DNA of 9,312 nt, taken from positions 1 to 9,312 of the forward strand of contig JAKAOD010000091.1 of NCBI GenBank assembly GCA_021823365.1, read 5' to 3'. This document shows, one piece after another, positions 1 through 7,147 of the stretch. Origin of the DNA: Actinomycetes bacterium. GTDB taxonomy: Bacteria > Actinomycetota > Acidimicrobiia > Acidimicrobiales > Bog-793. Under the pieces are notes generated by a model that was not told the DNA's origin, made no database searches, and saw nothing but the letters and a program-made list of their open reading frames with translations. Position numbers and translations under genes: made by a program. Position 1 is the stretch's first letter; every line of letters starts with the position of its first letter.

Positions 1-400
1 CCGCGCCGTTTCGCCGCAGTGCCGGGAGCGCCTGCTTGCAGGTGAGCCACGTTCCGATGACGTTCACGTCGAAGAGGCGGCGGCAGTCGTCGACCGTCAG
101 CTGCTCGACGTCGCCTGCGACTGCGATCCCTGCGTTCGGGACGACCACGTCGAGCTTGCCGTAGGTCGACTCGGCGAGCGCGACGAGCGCGTCGAGGTCG
201 CTCGGCACGGTCACGTCGGTGCGGCGGAAGCTCGCCTGCCCGCCAGCGCGCTCGATCCGTGCAACCGTCTCGGCGCCCTCGACCTCGAGGAGGTCGCCGA
301 TGACCACGGCCGCTCCTTCCTCGACGACGCGTTCTACGATCCCCCGGCCGATCCCCCGGGCGCCACCCGTGACGACCACCACCTTGCCGTCGAGCCTCAT
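1..400 (-). CDS. SDR-family NAD(P)-dependent oxidoreductase (N-terminal part, cut by window edge)
   Basis: Short-chain dehydrogenase/reductase with a Rossmann fold; the first 133 residues are visible and the 3' end lies beyond base 1. The cofactor-binding motif TGGARGIG sits at residues 11-18. An acidic residue (D36) stands at the end of the second beta strand, which in this family usually favours NAD(H) over NADP(H). The TDV element is at residues 61-63, the structural motif NAG at 89-91 and the DVNVIG helix start at 111-116. The Ser-Tyr-Lys catalytic residues would lie further on, so activity cannot be judged. The ATG at 400-398 is preceded by a purine-rich Shine-Dalgarno (AGGAGAGGAGG) ending 10 nt upstream. 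That site is part of a 17-bp tandem duplication. The gene is last in a run of three leftward genes, 67 bp after the cyclo-ligase. The substrate cannot be predicted. Confidence 0.93.
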   Translation of the reverse strand, partial: MRLDGKVVVVTGGARGIGRGIVERVVEEGAAVVIGDLLEVEGAETVARIERAGGQASFRRTDVTVPSDLDALVALAESTYGKLDVVVPNAGIAVAGDVEQLTVDDCRRLFDVNVIGTWLTCKQALPALRRNGA

Positions 401-410
401 CCGTCCCGCT

Positions 411-444
411 CCTCCTCTCCTGAGTGGCCTCCTCTCCTGAGTGG
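411..444. repeat. 17-bp tandem duplication carrying the ribosome binding site
   Basis: Two exact, directly adjacent copies of CCTCCTCTCCTGAGTGG occupy 411-427 and 428-444, and the next four bases (CCTC) begin a third copy. Read on the minus strand, each copy contains AGGAGAGGAGG, a strong Shine-Dalgarno-like sequence. The copy nearest the dehydrogenase start (ATG at 400) is at a usable distance of about 10 nt. The other is about 27 nt away and too far to serve that start. Replication slippage is the simplest origin. Confidence 0.9.
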
Positions 445-467
445 CCTCGACGTCGCCGACACGACCG

Positions 468-1097
468 TCACGCGGATGCACCGCCGGGATCCCCGGTTGA
501 ATGCGTCTCGAAGTCGATCCAGCCCTGCGGCGTCGCCGCCCCCTTGACGGCCCGGTCGAGCGGACCGCGCGGCAGCGGGCTCTGCCCGGCGTCGAAGACC
601 TCGTCCTCGTAGACGAGCGCGATCAGCGGAGCCTCGGGCCGGACGTAGGCGAGCGCACGGTCGTACCAGCCCGCTCCGTAGCCGAGACGGGTGCCCGCCG
701 TGTCGACGGCGAGCGCCGGGAGCAGCACGACGTCGGCGGTCGCGATCTCCGCCGGACCGAGATCGGGGCCTGACGGCTCGAGCGGCCTTCCGGGCGAGGG
801 CTCGACCAGGTCGGCTGCTCCCGCGAACTCCGCCCAGCCCTGCGCCAGCCTGCGCTCGCCACCGACGATCGGGAGCAGGATGCGTACGCCGCGGGCAGAC
901 AGGGTCTCCAGCAGGCACCGGGTGGGCGGCTCGCTTCCTCGTGAGGCGTACGCAGCGATGCAACGGGCACGCGCGACGACGGCGTTGCCGGCGACGACGC
1001 GGAACAACGCTGCTCCGGCACGCTCGCGGTCCTGCTCGGAGCGCGCCGCACGCGCTGCGAGGATCCTGGCTCGCATCGTGCGCTTGCTCGCGAGCAT
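468..1097 (-). CDS. 5-formyltetrahydrofolate cyclo-ligase (5,10-methenyltetrahydrofolate synthetase)
   Basis: Cytosolic ATP-dependent enzyme that converts 5-formyl-THF to 5,10-methenyl-THF and returns this dead-end folate to one-carbon metabolism. The predicted protein is 209 aa, near the usual 180-200. The N-terminal helix is rich in Lys and Arg (MLASKRTMRARIL), as expected for the ATP-binding end. The diagnostic motif GTRLGYGAGWYDRAL is at residues 135-149 and matches the family pattern G-x-R-L-G-x-G-x-G-x-Y-D-R, with Trp beside the usual aromatic position. The C-terminal DRAVKGAATPQG (181-192) matches the family's D-R-x-V...T-P-x-G ending. The start is uncertain: the frame stays open to 1184, but residues before M30 of that longer frame look nothing like the family. 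The ATG at 1097 has only a distant GGAGG, and a second Met lies 7 codons in. It lies between the oxidoreductase and the dehydrogenase, on the same strand. Confidence 0.9.
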   Translation of the reverse strand: MLASKRTMRARILAARAARSEQDRERAGAALFRVVAGNAVVARARCIAAYASRGSEPPTRCLLETLSARGVRILLPIVGGERRLAQGWAEFAGAADLVEPSPGRPLEPSGPDLGPAEIATADVVLLPALAVDTAGTRLGYGAGWYDRALAYVRPEAPLIALVYEDEVFDAGQSPLPRGPLDRAVKGAATPQGWIDFETHSTGDPGGASA

Positions 1098-1230
1098 GTC
1101 GACGTGGTCCGGGTCCCTCTCGCCTCCCCGCGCCGCGATCACACCCGCAGTGTGGCAGGTACGGCCCGCGGCCACCGGGAGCATCCTCGAGGTGACGGCC
1201 GGCGCCGAGCCCAGCAGGGCTGGAGGCGGC
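1098..1230 (-). other. Intergenic region with two short inverted repeats
   Basis: These 133 bp separate the stop of the F420-type oxidoreductase from the chosen cyclo-ligase start. A perfect 5-bp stem with a 4-nt loop (AGCCC-tgct-GGGCT on the minus strand) lies at 1208-1221, about 9 nt past the oxidoreductase stop. No T-run follows, so it is at best a weak terminator or pause site. A second 5-bp stem with a 5-nt loop (CACAC/GTGTG) lies at 1140-1154. I see no convincing promoter for the cyclo-ligase, so read-through from upstream is plausible. Confidence 0.3.
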
Positions 1231-2136
1231 TCATCGTGTGCGGAACGGGGCGGCGACCTCCTCCATGAACCGGTCGAGCGCGTCGCGGCGCGCGTTGCCG
1301 GTGCCGAGGTTCCAGTCCGGTACCACGAATTCGCCCACGCCCGCCTTCACGTACCCACCGAGCACCTCCTGCAGCTCGGCCGGGGCACCCGACACCGTCG
1401 GGTACGTCCTGCGGTTGGGCATGTCGTAGGTCCTCGCGACGCCGTCGAGGTCCACGAGCACCTGAGCGGAGCGGAAGATCTCGGCCGGGTCGCGCCCGAT
1501 CGCCTCGCAATGGCGTTCGAGGATGGCGCCCTTGGCGGCCAGCACCTCCGGACGGCCCCACGTGTTCCACTCGTCCGCCCAGCGCGCGACGATGCGCAGG
1601 GTCACCCTCTCGCCCCCGCCGCCGATGAGAAGCGGAAGGTGCTGCTGGAGCGGCTTCGGCTCCATGGGTGCGTCGGTGAGGGAGTAGAAGCGGCCGCTGA
1701 AGTCGCTCCTCTCGTCGTCGAGGAGGTGGCGGACGACCGCGCACGCCTCGTCCAGGCGTGCGAGCCGGCCCGGGATGTCGTAGAGGTCGATGCCGTAGGC
1801 GGCGTGCTCGTTCTGCTGCCAACCCGCCCCGAGGCCGAGGACGGCGCGGCCGCCGCTCACGCGGTCGAGCGTCGCCACCATGTTGGCGAGCACGGCCGGG
1901 TGCCGGTACGTGTTGCCCGCGACGAGCGAGCCGATGCGGAGCCGGGGGACGCTCACTGCGAGTGCCGAGAGGAGGGTGAAGCACTCGAGCATCGGACGCC
2001 CGTCGACCGACGGTGTCGAGGGCATGAAGTGGTCGGCCGCCCAGACGCCCCCCCAACCGGTCTGCTGGGCGTGAGCTGCGACGTCGTGGAAGTCCTCCCA
2101 GGACTGGGCGGTCGACGGCCAGACGCTGAATCGCAT
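1231..2136 (-). CDS. LLM-class F420-dependent oxidoreductase
   Basis: Luciferase-like (LLM) TIM-barrel oxidoreductase of 301 aa, normal for the family, of the type that uses reduced coenzyme F420 rather than FMN. Visible landmarks are WAADHF at residues 32-37, GSLVAGNTYRHPA at 69-81 (loop containing the non-prolyl cis-peptide region of the family), and LDRVSGGRAVLGLGAGW at 90-106. The phosphate-binding region IGGGGERVTLRIVARWADEWN spans 171-191. The ATG at 2136-2134 is chosen because MRFSVWPS is a typical start of this subfamily. The frame continues upstream to 2478, but that part is antisense to the ParA gene and shows no homology. No Shine-Dalgarno is visible; a -10-like hexamer 7 nt upstream suggests a leaderless message. 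It is probably the first gene of the leftward group. The substrate is unknown. Confidence 0.92.
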   Translation of the reverse strand: MRFSVWPSTAQSWEDFHDVAAHAQQTGWGGVWAADHFMPSTPSVDGRPMLECFTLLSALAVSVPRLRIGSLVAGNTYRHPAVLANMVATLDRVSGGRAVLGLGAGWQQNEHAAYGIDLYDIPGRLARLDEACAVVRHLLDDERSDFSGRFYSLTDAPMEPKPLQQHLPLLIGGGGERVTLRIVARWADEWNTWGRPEVLAAKGAILERHCEAIGRDPAEIFRSAQVLVDLDGVARTYDMPNRRTYPTVSGAPAELQEVLGGYVKAGVGEFVVPDWNLGTGNARRDALDRFMEEVAAPFRTR

Positions 2137-2143
2137 CCAAGAG

Positions 2144-2149
2144 ACGCTA
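2144..2149 (-). promoter_or_regulatory. Possible -10 element for a leaderless oxidoreductase transcript
   Basis: On the minus strand TAGCGT (pattern TANNNT) is followed by exactly 7 nt (CTCTTGG) and then the ATG of the oxidoreductase. In Actinomycetota this spacing is typical of leaderless genes in which transcription begins at the start codon. The lack of a Shine-Dalgarno upstream of this ATG agrees. No -35 box is recognisable, so the call rests on spacing and a loose hexamer. Confidence 0.35.
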
Positions 2150-2256
2150 CCCGTGCTTGGAGGACTGCTCGCACGGCTGGAACGCGAGGACGCGGGCTGG
2201 ACAGCGGGCCGGCGGGTGCGGCATGCTCCGGCTGGCCAGAGCTCGCAGGTGCGCCC

Positions 2257-2841
2257 GTGAACATCGTCGTGAGCAACGTGAAGGGCGGGGTCGGGAAGAC
2301 CACCACCGCCGTGTATGTCGCCGCATCCGCCGTCGAGCGCGGCCTGGAGCCGGTGTTGCTCATCGACGCCGACCGGCAGGCCTCGTCCGCCGAGTGGCTC
2401 GACGCCCGCCCGATCGAGGGGGTGGAGCTGGAGGAGGCTCCCTCGGAGCGGACGGTCGCCCGGGCGATGGAACGGCATCAGGGCCTCGCGGTCGTGGACA
2501 CGCCGCCCGGCGACGAGCGGATCACCCGCGCGGCGGTCGAACGGGCGGACGCGGTCGTCATCCCCACCCGCGCCGGGGGCGTCGAGTACTCCCGGGTCGT
2601 CGCGACGCTCGAGCTCGTGCCGTCGAAGGTTCCCTGCGGGATCGTGGTCTGCGCCGCTCGGCTCGGCACGAACGACCTCTCGCAGACCGTGGCGTGGTGG
2701 GAGTCCGAGCAGGTCCCGATCTGGGGGATCGTCCCCGAGCGCGTCGCGATCGCGAGCGGTCCGGAGGCGCGGCTCAGCCGGGAGGGTGTCGAGGCCTATT
2801 CAGCGGTGCTCAGACGCGCGCTGCGGAACAGGCCGCGCTGA
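2257..2841 (+). CDS. Small ParA/MinD-family ATPase (orphan)
   Basis: Deviant-Walker P-loop ATPase of 194 aa. The deviant Walker A motif VKGGVGKTTT is at residues 8-17 and includes the signature lysine K9 that reaches across the dimer. The Walker A' segment LLIDADRQASS is at 34-44 and Walker B VVDTPPGD at 79-86. ParA-type proteins form ATP-dependent sandwich dimers, often bind DNA non-specifically, and position cargo such as plasmids, chromosome origins or protein complexes. At 194 aa this one is shorter than chromosomal ParA (about 250-300 aa), has no N-terminal helix-turn-helix, and resembles the small plasmid or orphan types in size. No parB-like gene or centromere-like repeat is nearby. 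The GTG at 2257 fits because MNIVVSNVKGG begins directly with the first beta strand, and AGGTG lies about 5 nt upstream. The stop is 30 bp from the end of convergent selA. The cargo is unknown. Confidence 0.9.
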   Translation: MNIVVSNVKGGVGKTTTAVYVAASAVERGLEPVLLIDADRQASSAEWLDARPIEGVELEEAPSERTVARAMERHQGLAVVDTPPGDERITRAAVERADAVVIPTRAGGVEYSRVVATLELVPSKVPCGIVVCAARLGTNDLSQTVAWWESEQVPIWGIVPERVAIASGPEARLSREGVEAYSAVLRRALRNRPR

Positions 2842-2871
2842 CAGGCCCTACTCGTCGGCGCCGCCCGCAGG

Positions 2872-4191
2872 TCAGCAGTCGATCGAGAGCGCCGCCGCCG
2901 CGGCCTCCGCGACCAGCGCGTCGTCGGCCGGGTCGACCGTGCGAAGGTCGAGAACGGTCCTGCCGTGGTGGACGCGGGCGAGGACGGGCACCGGTGCGCG
3001 CCGGAGCGTGGCGAGGCGGTCTCCGGGAAGGGCCACCCCGGCGGAGTCGATCTCGAGCCCCGGCAGGGCCCCACCACCCGGGACCGAGCGGCACCGGACC
3101 ACCTCGCCCAGCCCGAGCTGCTCGGCTCGCCGGACGAGCTCGTCGACGTCCACCTGCGCCATCCGCCAGAAGGCGATCGCGTCTGCGTCGCGCCGGAGGT
3201 AGGCGAGCGCGGTGTCATGGAGAGCCTCGAGGACGAGGCCCCCGGGTCGCAGGGCTCGGGCGAGGGGATGGCGCGCGCACGCCTGGACCAGGTCCCGGCG
3301 GCCTGCGATCACGCCTGCCTGCGGCCCGCCGAGGAGCTTGTCACCGGAGAAGGTCACGAGCGAGGCGCCGTGCTCCAGCGCCTGACGCGCTGCAGGCTCG
3401 CCCCGGAGCCACGCCGGCGGGCCGCCCCGGAGCCATGGGGTCGTCTCGTCGAGGAGGCCCGAGCCGATGTCGAAGACGACCGGCGGCCCGAGCGTCGCGA
3501 GCTCGCGGATGCCGACCTCCTCGGTGAACCCGACCATCTGGTAGTTCGAGCGGTGGACCTTCAGGACGAGACCGACCCGGCCCTCTGGGTCGTCGACGAC
3601 CTTGCGGTAGTCGGAGAGTCGGGTGCGGTTCGTCGTGCCCACCTCGGCGAGCGTCGCGCCGGACGCGGCGAGCACGTCGGGGATCCGGAAGCCGCCACCG
3701 ATCTCGACCAGCTCGCCGCGGCTCACGGGGACGCGGGTGCCCGCGCCGAGCGCGCTCAGCGCGAGCAGCACGGCCGACGCGCCGTTGTTCACGACCAGCG
3801 CGGCCTCGGCGCCCGCGGCGAGCGCGAGCAACCGGGCGGCGTGGTCGCTCCTCGATCCCCTCCGCCCCGTCTCGAGGTCGAGCTCCACGTTCGCGTACCG
3901 AGCAGGATCTCCCCGGCGCGCGAGGGCGACCGGAGCGCGGCCGAGGTTCGTGTGGAGGAGCACTCCCGTCGCGTTGACGACCGGGCGGAGGAGCGTCGTG
4001 GCGAACCGCTGCGCGCCCGGGCCGGCGGCGGAGAAGTCGCCGGTCGCGATCGCGTGACGCGCCGCGTCCACGAGCACGGCGTGGGGAAGGCCGGTCCCCG
4101 CCAATGAGCGCGCGAGAACGTCGACGGAGGGCGGGCGAGTCGGCGCGGGCGCGTCGGCGCGGATCTGCTGCGACCCGTCCCGCCCGGTCAC
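2872..4191 (-). CDS. selA: L-seryl-tRNA(Sec) selenium transferase
   Basis: PLP-dependent enzyme that converts Ser-tRNA(Sec) to Sec-tRNA(Sec) using selenophosphate from SelD. It has 439 aa, close to the roughly 460 of bacterial SelA. The N-terminal part, from PSVDVLARSL (21-30) to about residue 60, corresponds to the tRNA(Sec)-binding domain. The core carries VVNATGVLLHTNLGRAP (71-87), EVGTTNRT (183-190), KVHRSNYQMVGFT (211-223) and the PLP-lysine motif SGDKLLGGPQAG with K285, then PGGGALPG (371-378). The start is GTG at 4191-4189, which overlaps the selD stop in the sequence GTGA. No strong Shine-Dalgarno is visible, so translation probably depends on coupling to selD. It is the last gene of the alaX-selB-selD-selA operon. 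The same frame stays open upstream to 5607, but that part overlaps selD in another frame and is not coding. The protein ends in a cysteine just before the TGA stop. Confidence 0.97.
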   Translation of the reverse strand: MTGRDGSQQIRADAPAPTRPPSVDVLARSLAGTGLPHAVLVDAARHAIATGDFSAAGPGAQRFATTLLRPVVNATGVLLHTNLGRAPVALARRGDPARYANVELDLETGRRGSRSDHAARLLALAAGAEAALVVNNGASAVLLALSALGAGTRVPVSRGELVEIGGGFRIPDVLAASGATLAEVGTTNRTRLSDYRKVVDDPEGRVGLVLKVHRSNYQMVGFTEEVGIRELATLGPPVVFDIGSGLLDETTPWLRGGPPAWLRGEPAARQALEHGASLVTFSGDKLLGGPQAGVIAGRRDLVQACARHPLARALRPGGLVLEALHDTALAYLRRDADAIAFWRMAQVDVDELVRRAEQLGLGEVVRCRSVPGGGALPGLEIDSAGVALPGDRLATLRRAPVPVLARVHHGRTVLDLRTVDPADDALVAEAAAAALSIDC

Positions 4192-5219
4192 CGCAGCACC
4201 ACGCGGGCGGGGCCTTCGCCGACCTCTCCGATGGGGACGAACCCGGTGCCGGCGAGCCCGGGGACCGCACTGGCGTCCACCGTCGCCAGGAGCCCGCCGG
4301 AGGTCTGCGGATCGAAGGCGATCGCCTCGCGCGCCGGTGTGGTCGACGACTCGACTCGGCCCTCGAGGTGGTCGCGGTTCCGCCGGTCGCCTCCGGTGCG
4401 CACGCCGCGGCTCGCGGTGTCCAGCGCGCCGGGATACAGGGGGAGGGCTGCCGCGTCGAGCACCAGCGAGACGCCGGACCTCTCGGCGACCTCCCAGCCG
4501 TGCCCACAGAGCCCGTAGCCCGTCACGTCCGTCACCGCGCCGACCGCGGCGCCGAGGTCTTGGAGGGATGCCGAAGCCGCTCGGTTGAGCGTGCGCATGA
4601 CGGCGATGGTCGCTCGCCGCTCCTCGTCGCCGCCGCCCTGAAGGACGATGCCCGTCCCGAGCGGCTTGGACAGGACCACCACCTGGCCCGGCCGGGCGGC
4701 TCGTTTCGTGAGGATGCGGTCCGGGTGGACGAGACCCTGGACGGCGAGCCCGAAGATCGGCTCGGCGGATCGGATCGTGTGGCCACCGGCCACGACGCCC
4801 CCTGCTTCGGCGACCACCTCGGCTGCGGCGGACACGATCGCGTCGATCACGGTGTGGGGCAGGTGCTCGGGGAAGGCGGCGATGTTCAGCGCGAGCACGA
4901 CGCGCCCGCCCATGGCGAACACGTCGCTGCACGCGTTGGCTGCTGCGATCGCGCCGTAGTCGGCAGGGTCGGCGACCATCGGTGGGAAGAAGTCGGTCGT
5001 GGACACGAGCGCGAGGTCGCCACCGAGCGCGAGCACCGCCGCGTCGTCGAACGCGTCCAGCCCGACGAGGAGGGAGCCGTCGGTAGGCTGCGTCGCGAGG
5101 CGGGCGAGCAGCGTGTCGAGAGGTCCCGCGCCCCACTTCGCAGCACACCCCCCGCAGGTGGTCCACTCGGTCAGATCGACGGCGGCCTCGGTCGCGTGCC
5201 GGACGTCGGGTTCGGTCAC
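4188..5219 (-). CDS. selD: Selenide, water dikinase (selenophosphate synthase)
   Basis: Makes selenophosphate from selenide and ATP, the selenium donor for SelA. The protein has 343 aa, normal for the family. The N-terminal catalytic loop reads TTCGGCAAK (20-28); C25, three residues before K28, aligns with E. coli Cys17. The position is thus Cys and not selenocysteine, and C22 is an additional nearby thiol. Other family signatures are DAFDDAAV (55-62), TTDFFPPMVADP (74-85), NACSDVFAMGG (95-105), GGHTIRSAEPIFGL (145-158), TDVTGYGLCGHGWEVA (230-245) and DPQTSGGLL (303-311). The start is GTG at 5219-5217, which overlaps the selB stop as GTGA and has AGGAG 6 nt upstream. Its own stop overlaps the selA GTG in the same way. 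Confidence 0.97.
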   Translation of the reverse strand: MTEPDVRHATEAAVDLTEWTTCGGCAAKWGAGPLDTLLARLATQPTDGSLLVGLDAFDDAAVLALGGDLALVSTTDFFPPMVADPADYGAIAAANACSDVFAMGGRVVLALNIAAFPEHLPHTVIDAIVSAAAEVVAEAGGVVAGGHTIRSAEPIFGLAVQGLVHPDRILTKRAARPGQVVVLSKPLGTGIVLQGGGDEERRATIAVMRTLNRAASASLQDLGAAVGAVTDVTGYGLCGHGWEVAERSGVSLVLDAAALPLYPGALDTASRGVRTGGDRRNRDHLEGRVESSTTPAREAIAFDPQTSGGLLATVDASAVPGLAGTGFVPIGEVGEGPARVVLR

Positions 5220-7147
5220 GATGAGCTCCTGACCGCCGCACCGCCGGGGGCCGGTTGCAGCTTCGGACCGGCGGTGCGCAGGTCGCCGTCGCGCCGCGTC
5301 CTCCCGGTCGCGTCGAGGTGCGAGAGGAGGGGAAGGACGGTACGTCGAGAAGCGCCCAGCGCGTCACGGACGTCGGACACCCGCACGCCGTCCGGGCGCT
5401 GCTGGAGCAGAGCCGAGATGCGCCGTACGGCGTCCTCGACGGCGCTCGCCGCGAACCACAAGCCGTTCGTCTCGACGACGAGACCGCTGCGGACGAGGCG
5501 GCGCAGGTCGTTGCGCGCGACGCCGGTCGGCGGGGGCGGATCGAACGGCGTCGCGCGGAGCGCCGCAAGGTAGGGGTGGTCGACCAGGTCGGCGTCGGCT
5601 GTCGCACGCTCGGCGAGATCGGGGGTCGCGCGCTCCTCGACGTCTGCGCCCCTGCCGGACCGCTGCGCCCCCGCCGGGGGCGCGCCCGGGATCTCGGGCT
5701 CGCGGCCCAGACGTGCGATGCCGTGCGAGACCATGAGGTCGCCGATCGTCGAGGCGACGGCCCGCTCCCGTTCGTCCAGGATCGACAGGTCGAGCCCCGA
5801 GGGGCCGGCGGCGCGGACCCGTTCGAGGAGCACCGACCGTGCTCGCTCGAGCGCGGCCGGGTCCACGACCCACCGGCCCAAGGTCGCGGTCGCAGGGGTC
5901 CCGGTCAGCCGCTCCAGCTCGTCGGCCTCGACCCAGCCCCGCTCCGCGACGACGCGGGTGACGGAGATGCTCGGGCCGGCCTTCGATGCAGGGAGGACGG
6001 GAGCGACGTCGAGGAGCATGCCCCCGCCGACCACCTGCTTGCGGCCGGCGTCGCGGAGCACGAAGCGATCGCCTGGCGCGAGCGGCAGCGGAGCCGTGAG
6101 CCACAGGCGCACCTTGCCGCTGGACCCTGCGGGGATCTCGCCGTCCTTCCCGACGACCCGCAGCCGGACGGCCTGCTCCCCGGTTCCCAGGTGCGCGAGG
6201 TACGCGCCCCGCGCGGACACCGGGTGGTCGAGGCCCGGGCGCGTCGAGAGGTCGGCGTCGGCGACGCTGCAGCGGTGCCACTGACGCGCCCGGAGGAGCG
6301 CCGCGCCGCGCGCCGCGCCTCGCCGGTCGACGCCGGAGAGGTTCACCGCGAGGCGTCGCCCCGGCTCGGCGGACGTGAGGCGCCTGCCGTAGCTCTCGAG
6401 CCCGCGGACGCGTACCGGCACGGGGCCGGACGAGGCGGACGAGACGATGTCCAGGTGGTCGCCGACGGCGACCGGCCCGCCCGCGAGCGTGCCCGTCACG
6501 ACGGCGCCCGCACCGCGGATCGCGAAGCACCGGTCGATCCACAGCCGCGGGCGTCCCCGGTCGGGTGCCGGCGGGACCGCGGCGACCATGGCGTCGAGGG
6601 TCGCGCGCAAGCCGCCGGGGCCGTCGAGCCCGAGTCGTGCGGGCACGTCCACGGCGACGACCGGGGCGTCCTCGAGGAACGTGCCCGCAGCTCGCGACGC
6701 AACCTCACGACGCGCCTCGTCGAGACGATCTCCGTCGACCGATGCCGAGTGCGTGAGCGCCACGACGCCATGACGCACGCCGACGACGTCGAGGATGCGC
6801 AGGTGGTCCTCGGTCTGCGGCTTCCACCCCTCCGTGGCGGCGACCACGAAGAGGCAGGCGTCGACCGCTCCCACTCCGGCGACCATGTTCTTCAGGAAAC
6901 GGACATGCCCCGGCACGTCGATGACGCCGACCTCGATCCCCGAGGGCAGCACCGTCGAGGCGAACCCGAGGTCGATGGTGAGGCCCCGGCGCCGCTCCTC
7001 CTCCAGCCGGTCGGGGTGCGTGCCCGTCAGCCACTCGACGAGGGTCGACTTCCCGTGGTCGACGTGGCCGGCGGTGACGACCACCCGCGAGGGCGGGATC
7101 GCGCCTGCGAGCCTCTGGGGAGCGCCCTGCGCCAGGGGCCGCGCCAT
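5216..7147 (-). CDS. selB: Selenocysteine-specific translation elongation factor SelB
   Basis: EF-Tu-like GTPase that carries Sec-tRNA(Sec) to UGA codons on the ribosome and binds the SECIS hairpin through its C-terminal winged helices. It has 643 aa, within the family range. G1 is AGHVDHGKST (26-35), G2 is GLTIDLGF (55-62) and G3 is DVPGH (78-82 region). The EF-Tu-like barrel domains follow from about 200 to 385; RGAGAVVTGT (211-220) is typical. The C-terminal winged-helix region holds VARNDLRRLVRSGLVV (543-558) and SDVRDALGASRRTVLPLLSHLD (591-612), both typical of SelB. The G4 site, normally TKAD in SelB, reads THSA (132-135), and G5 is not recognisable (AVDVPARLG, 165-173). A low-complexity Ala/Glu/Arg linker lies at about 485-520. 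The ATG at 7147 overlaps the alaX-like stop (TGATG), with GAGGTG upstream inside that gene. The first 20 residues precede the first beta strand. Confidence 0.96.
   Translation of the reverse strand: MARPLAQGAPQRLAGAIPPSRVVVTAGHVDHGKSTLVEWLTGTHPDRLEEERRRGLTIDLGFASTVLPSGIEVGVIDVPGHVRFLKNMVAGVGAVDACLFVVAATEGWKPQTEDHLRILDVVGVRHGVVALTHSASVDGDRLDEARREVASRAAGTFLEDAPVVAVDVPARLGLDGPGGLRATLDAMVAAVPPAPDRGRPRLWIDRCFAIRGAGAVVTGTLAGGPVAVGDHLDIVSSASSGPVPVRVRGLESYGRRLTSAEPGRRLAVNLSGVDRRGAARGAALLRARQWHRCSVADADLSTRPGLDHPVSARGAYLAHLGTGEQAVRLRVVGKDGEIPAGSSGKVRLWLTAPLPLAPGDRFVLRDAGRKQVVGGGMLLDVAPVLPASKAGPSISVTRVVAERGWVEADELERLTGTPATATLGRWVVDPAALERARSVLLERVRAAGPSGLDLSILDERERAVASTIGDLMVSHGIARLGREPEIPGAPPAGAQRSGRGADVEERATPDLAERATADADLVDHPYLAALRATPFDPPPPTGVARNDLRRLVRSGLVVETNGLWFAASAVEDAVRRISALLQQRPDGVRVSDVRDALGASRRTVLPLLSHLDATGRTRRDGDLRTAGPKLQPAPGGAAVRSSS
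5226..5230 (-). promoter_or_regulatory. Ribosome binding site of selD inside selB
   Basis: AGGAG on the minus strand ends 6 nt before the selD GTG and lies within the last codons of selB. It supports choosing the GTG that overlaps the selB stop, and indicates coupled but independently primed translation of selD. Confidence 0.75.

Noticed and set aside
1098..1184. Longer N-terminus of the cyclo-ligase starting at 1184.
   Set aside because: The extra 29 residues have no family similarity and would make the protein unusually long; the Lys/Arg-rich helix typical of the family begins just after the ATG at 1097.
691..2256. Extension of the ParA frame upstream by 522 codons.
   Set aside because: It runs antisense to the cyclo-ligase and the F420-type oxidoreductase and has no homology; the ParA fold begins at the GTG at 2257.
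2137..2256. Possible selC (tRNA-Sec) starting at GGAGGACTGCTCGC, since tRNA-Sec often begins GGAGG or GGAAG.
   Set aside because: There is no TCA anticodon, no TTCGA T-loop at the right distance, and no matching 3' acceptor strand within about 95 nt.
2842..2871. Bidirectional terminator between convergent parA and selA.
   Set aside because: Only 30 bp are present and I see no stable stem followed by a T-run on either strand.
2848..2874. SelA ends Cys-UGA and the frame continues for seven codons to a TAG, which could suggest a C-terminal Cys-Sec selenoprotein.
   Set aside because: The bases after the UGA do not form a clear bacterial SECIS-type hairpin, known SelA proteins are not selenoproteins, and the length already fits without the extension.
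4192..5607. Upstream extension of the SelA frame through selD and into selB.
   Set aside because: It overlaps selD and the end of selB in another frame, its translation is low-complexity Arg/Pro/Ala, and the GTGA junction gives a proper SelA start.
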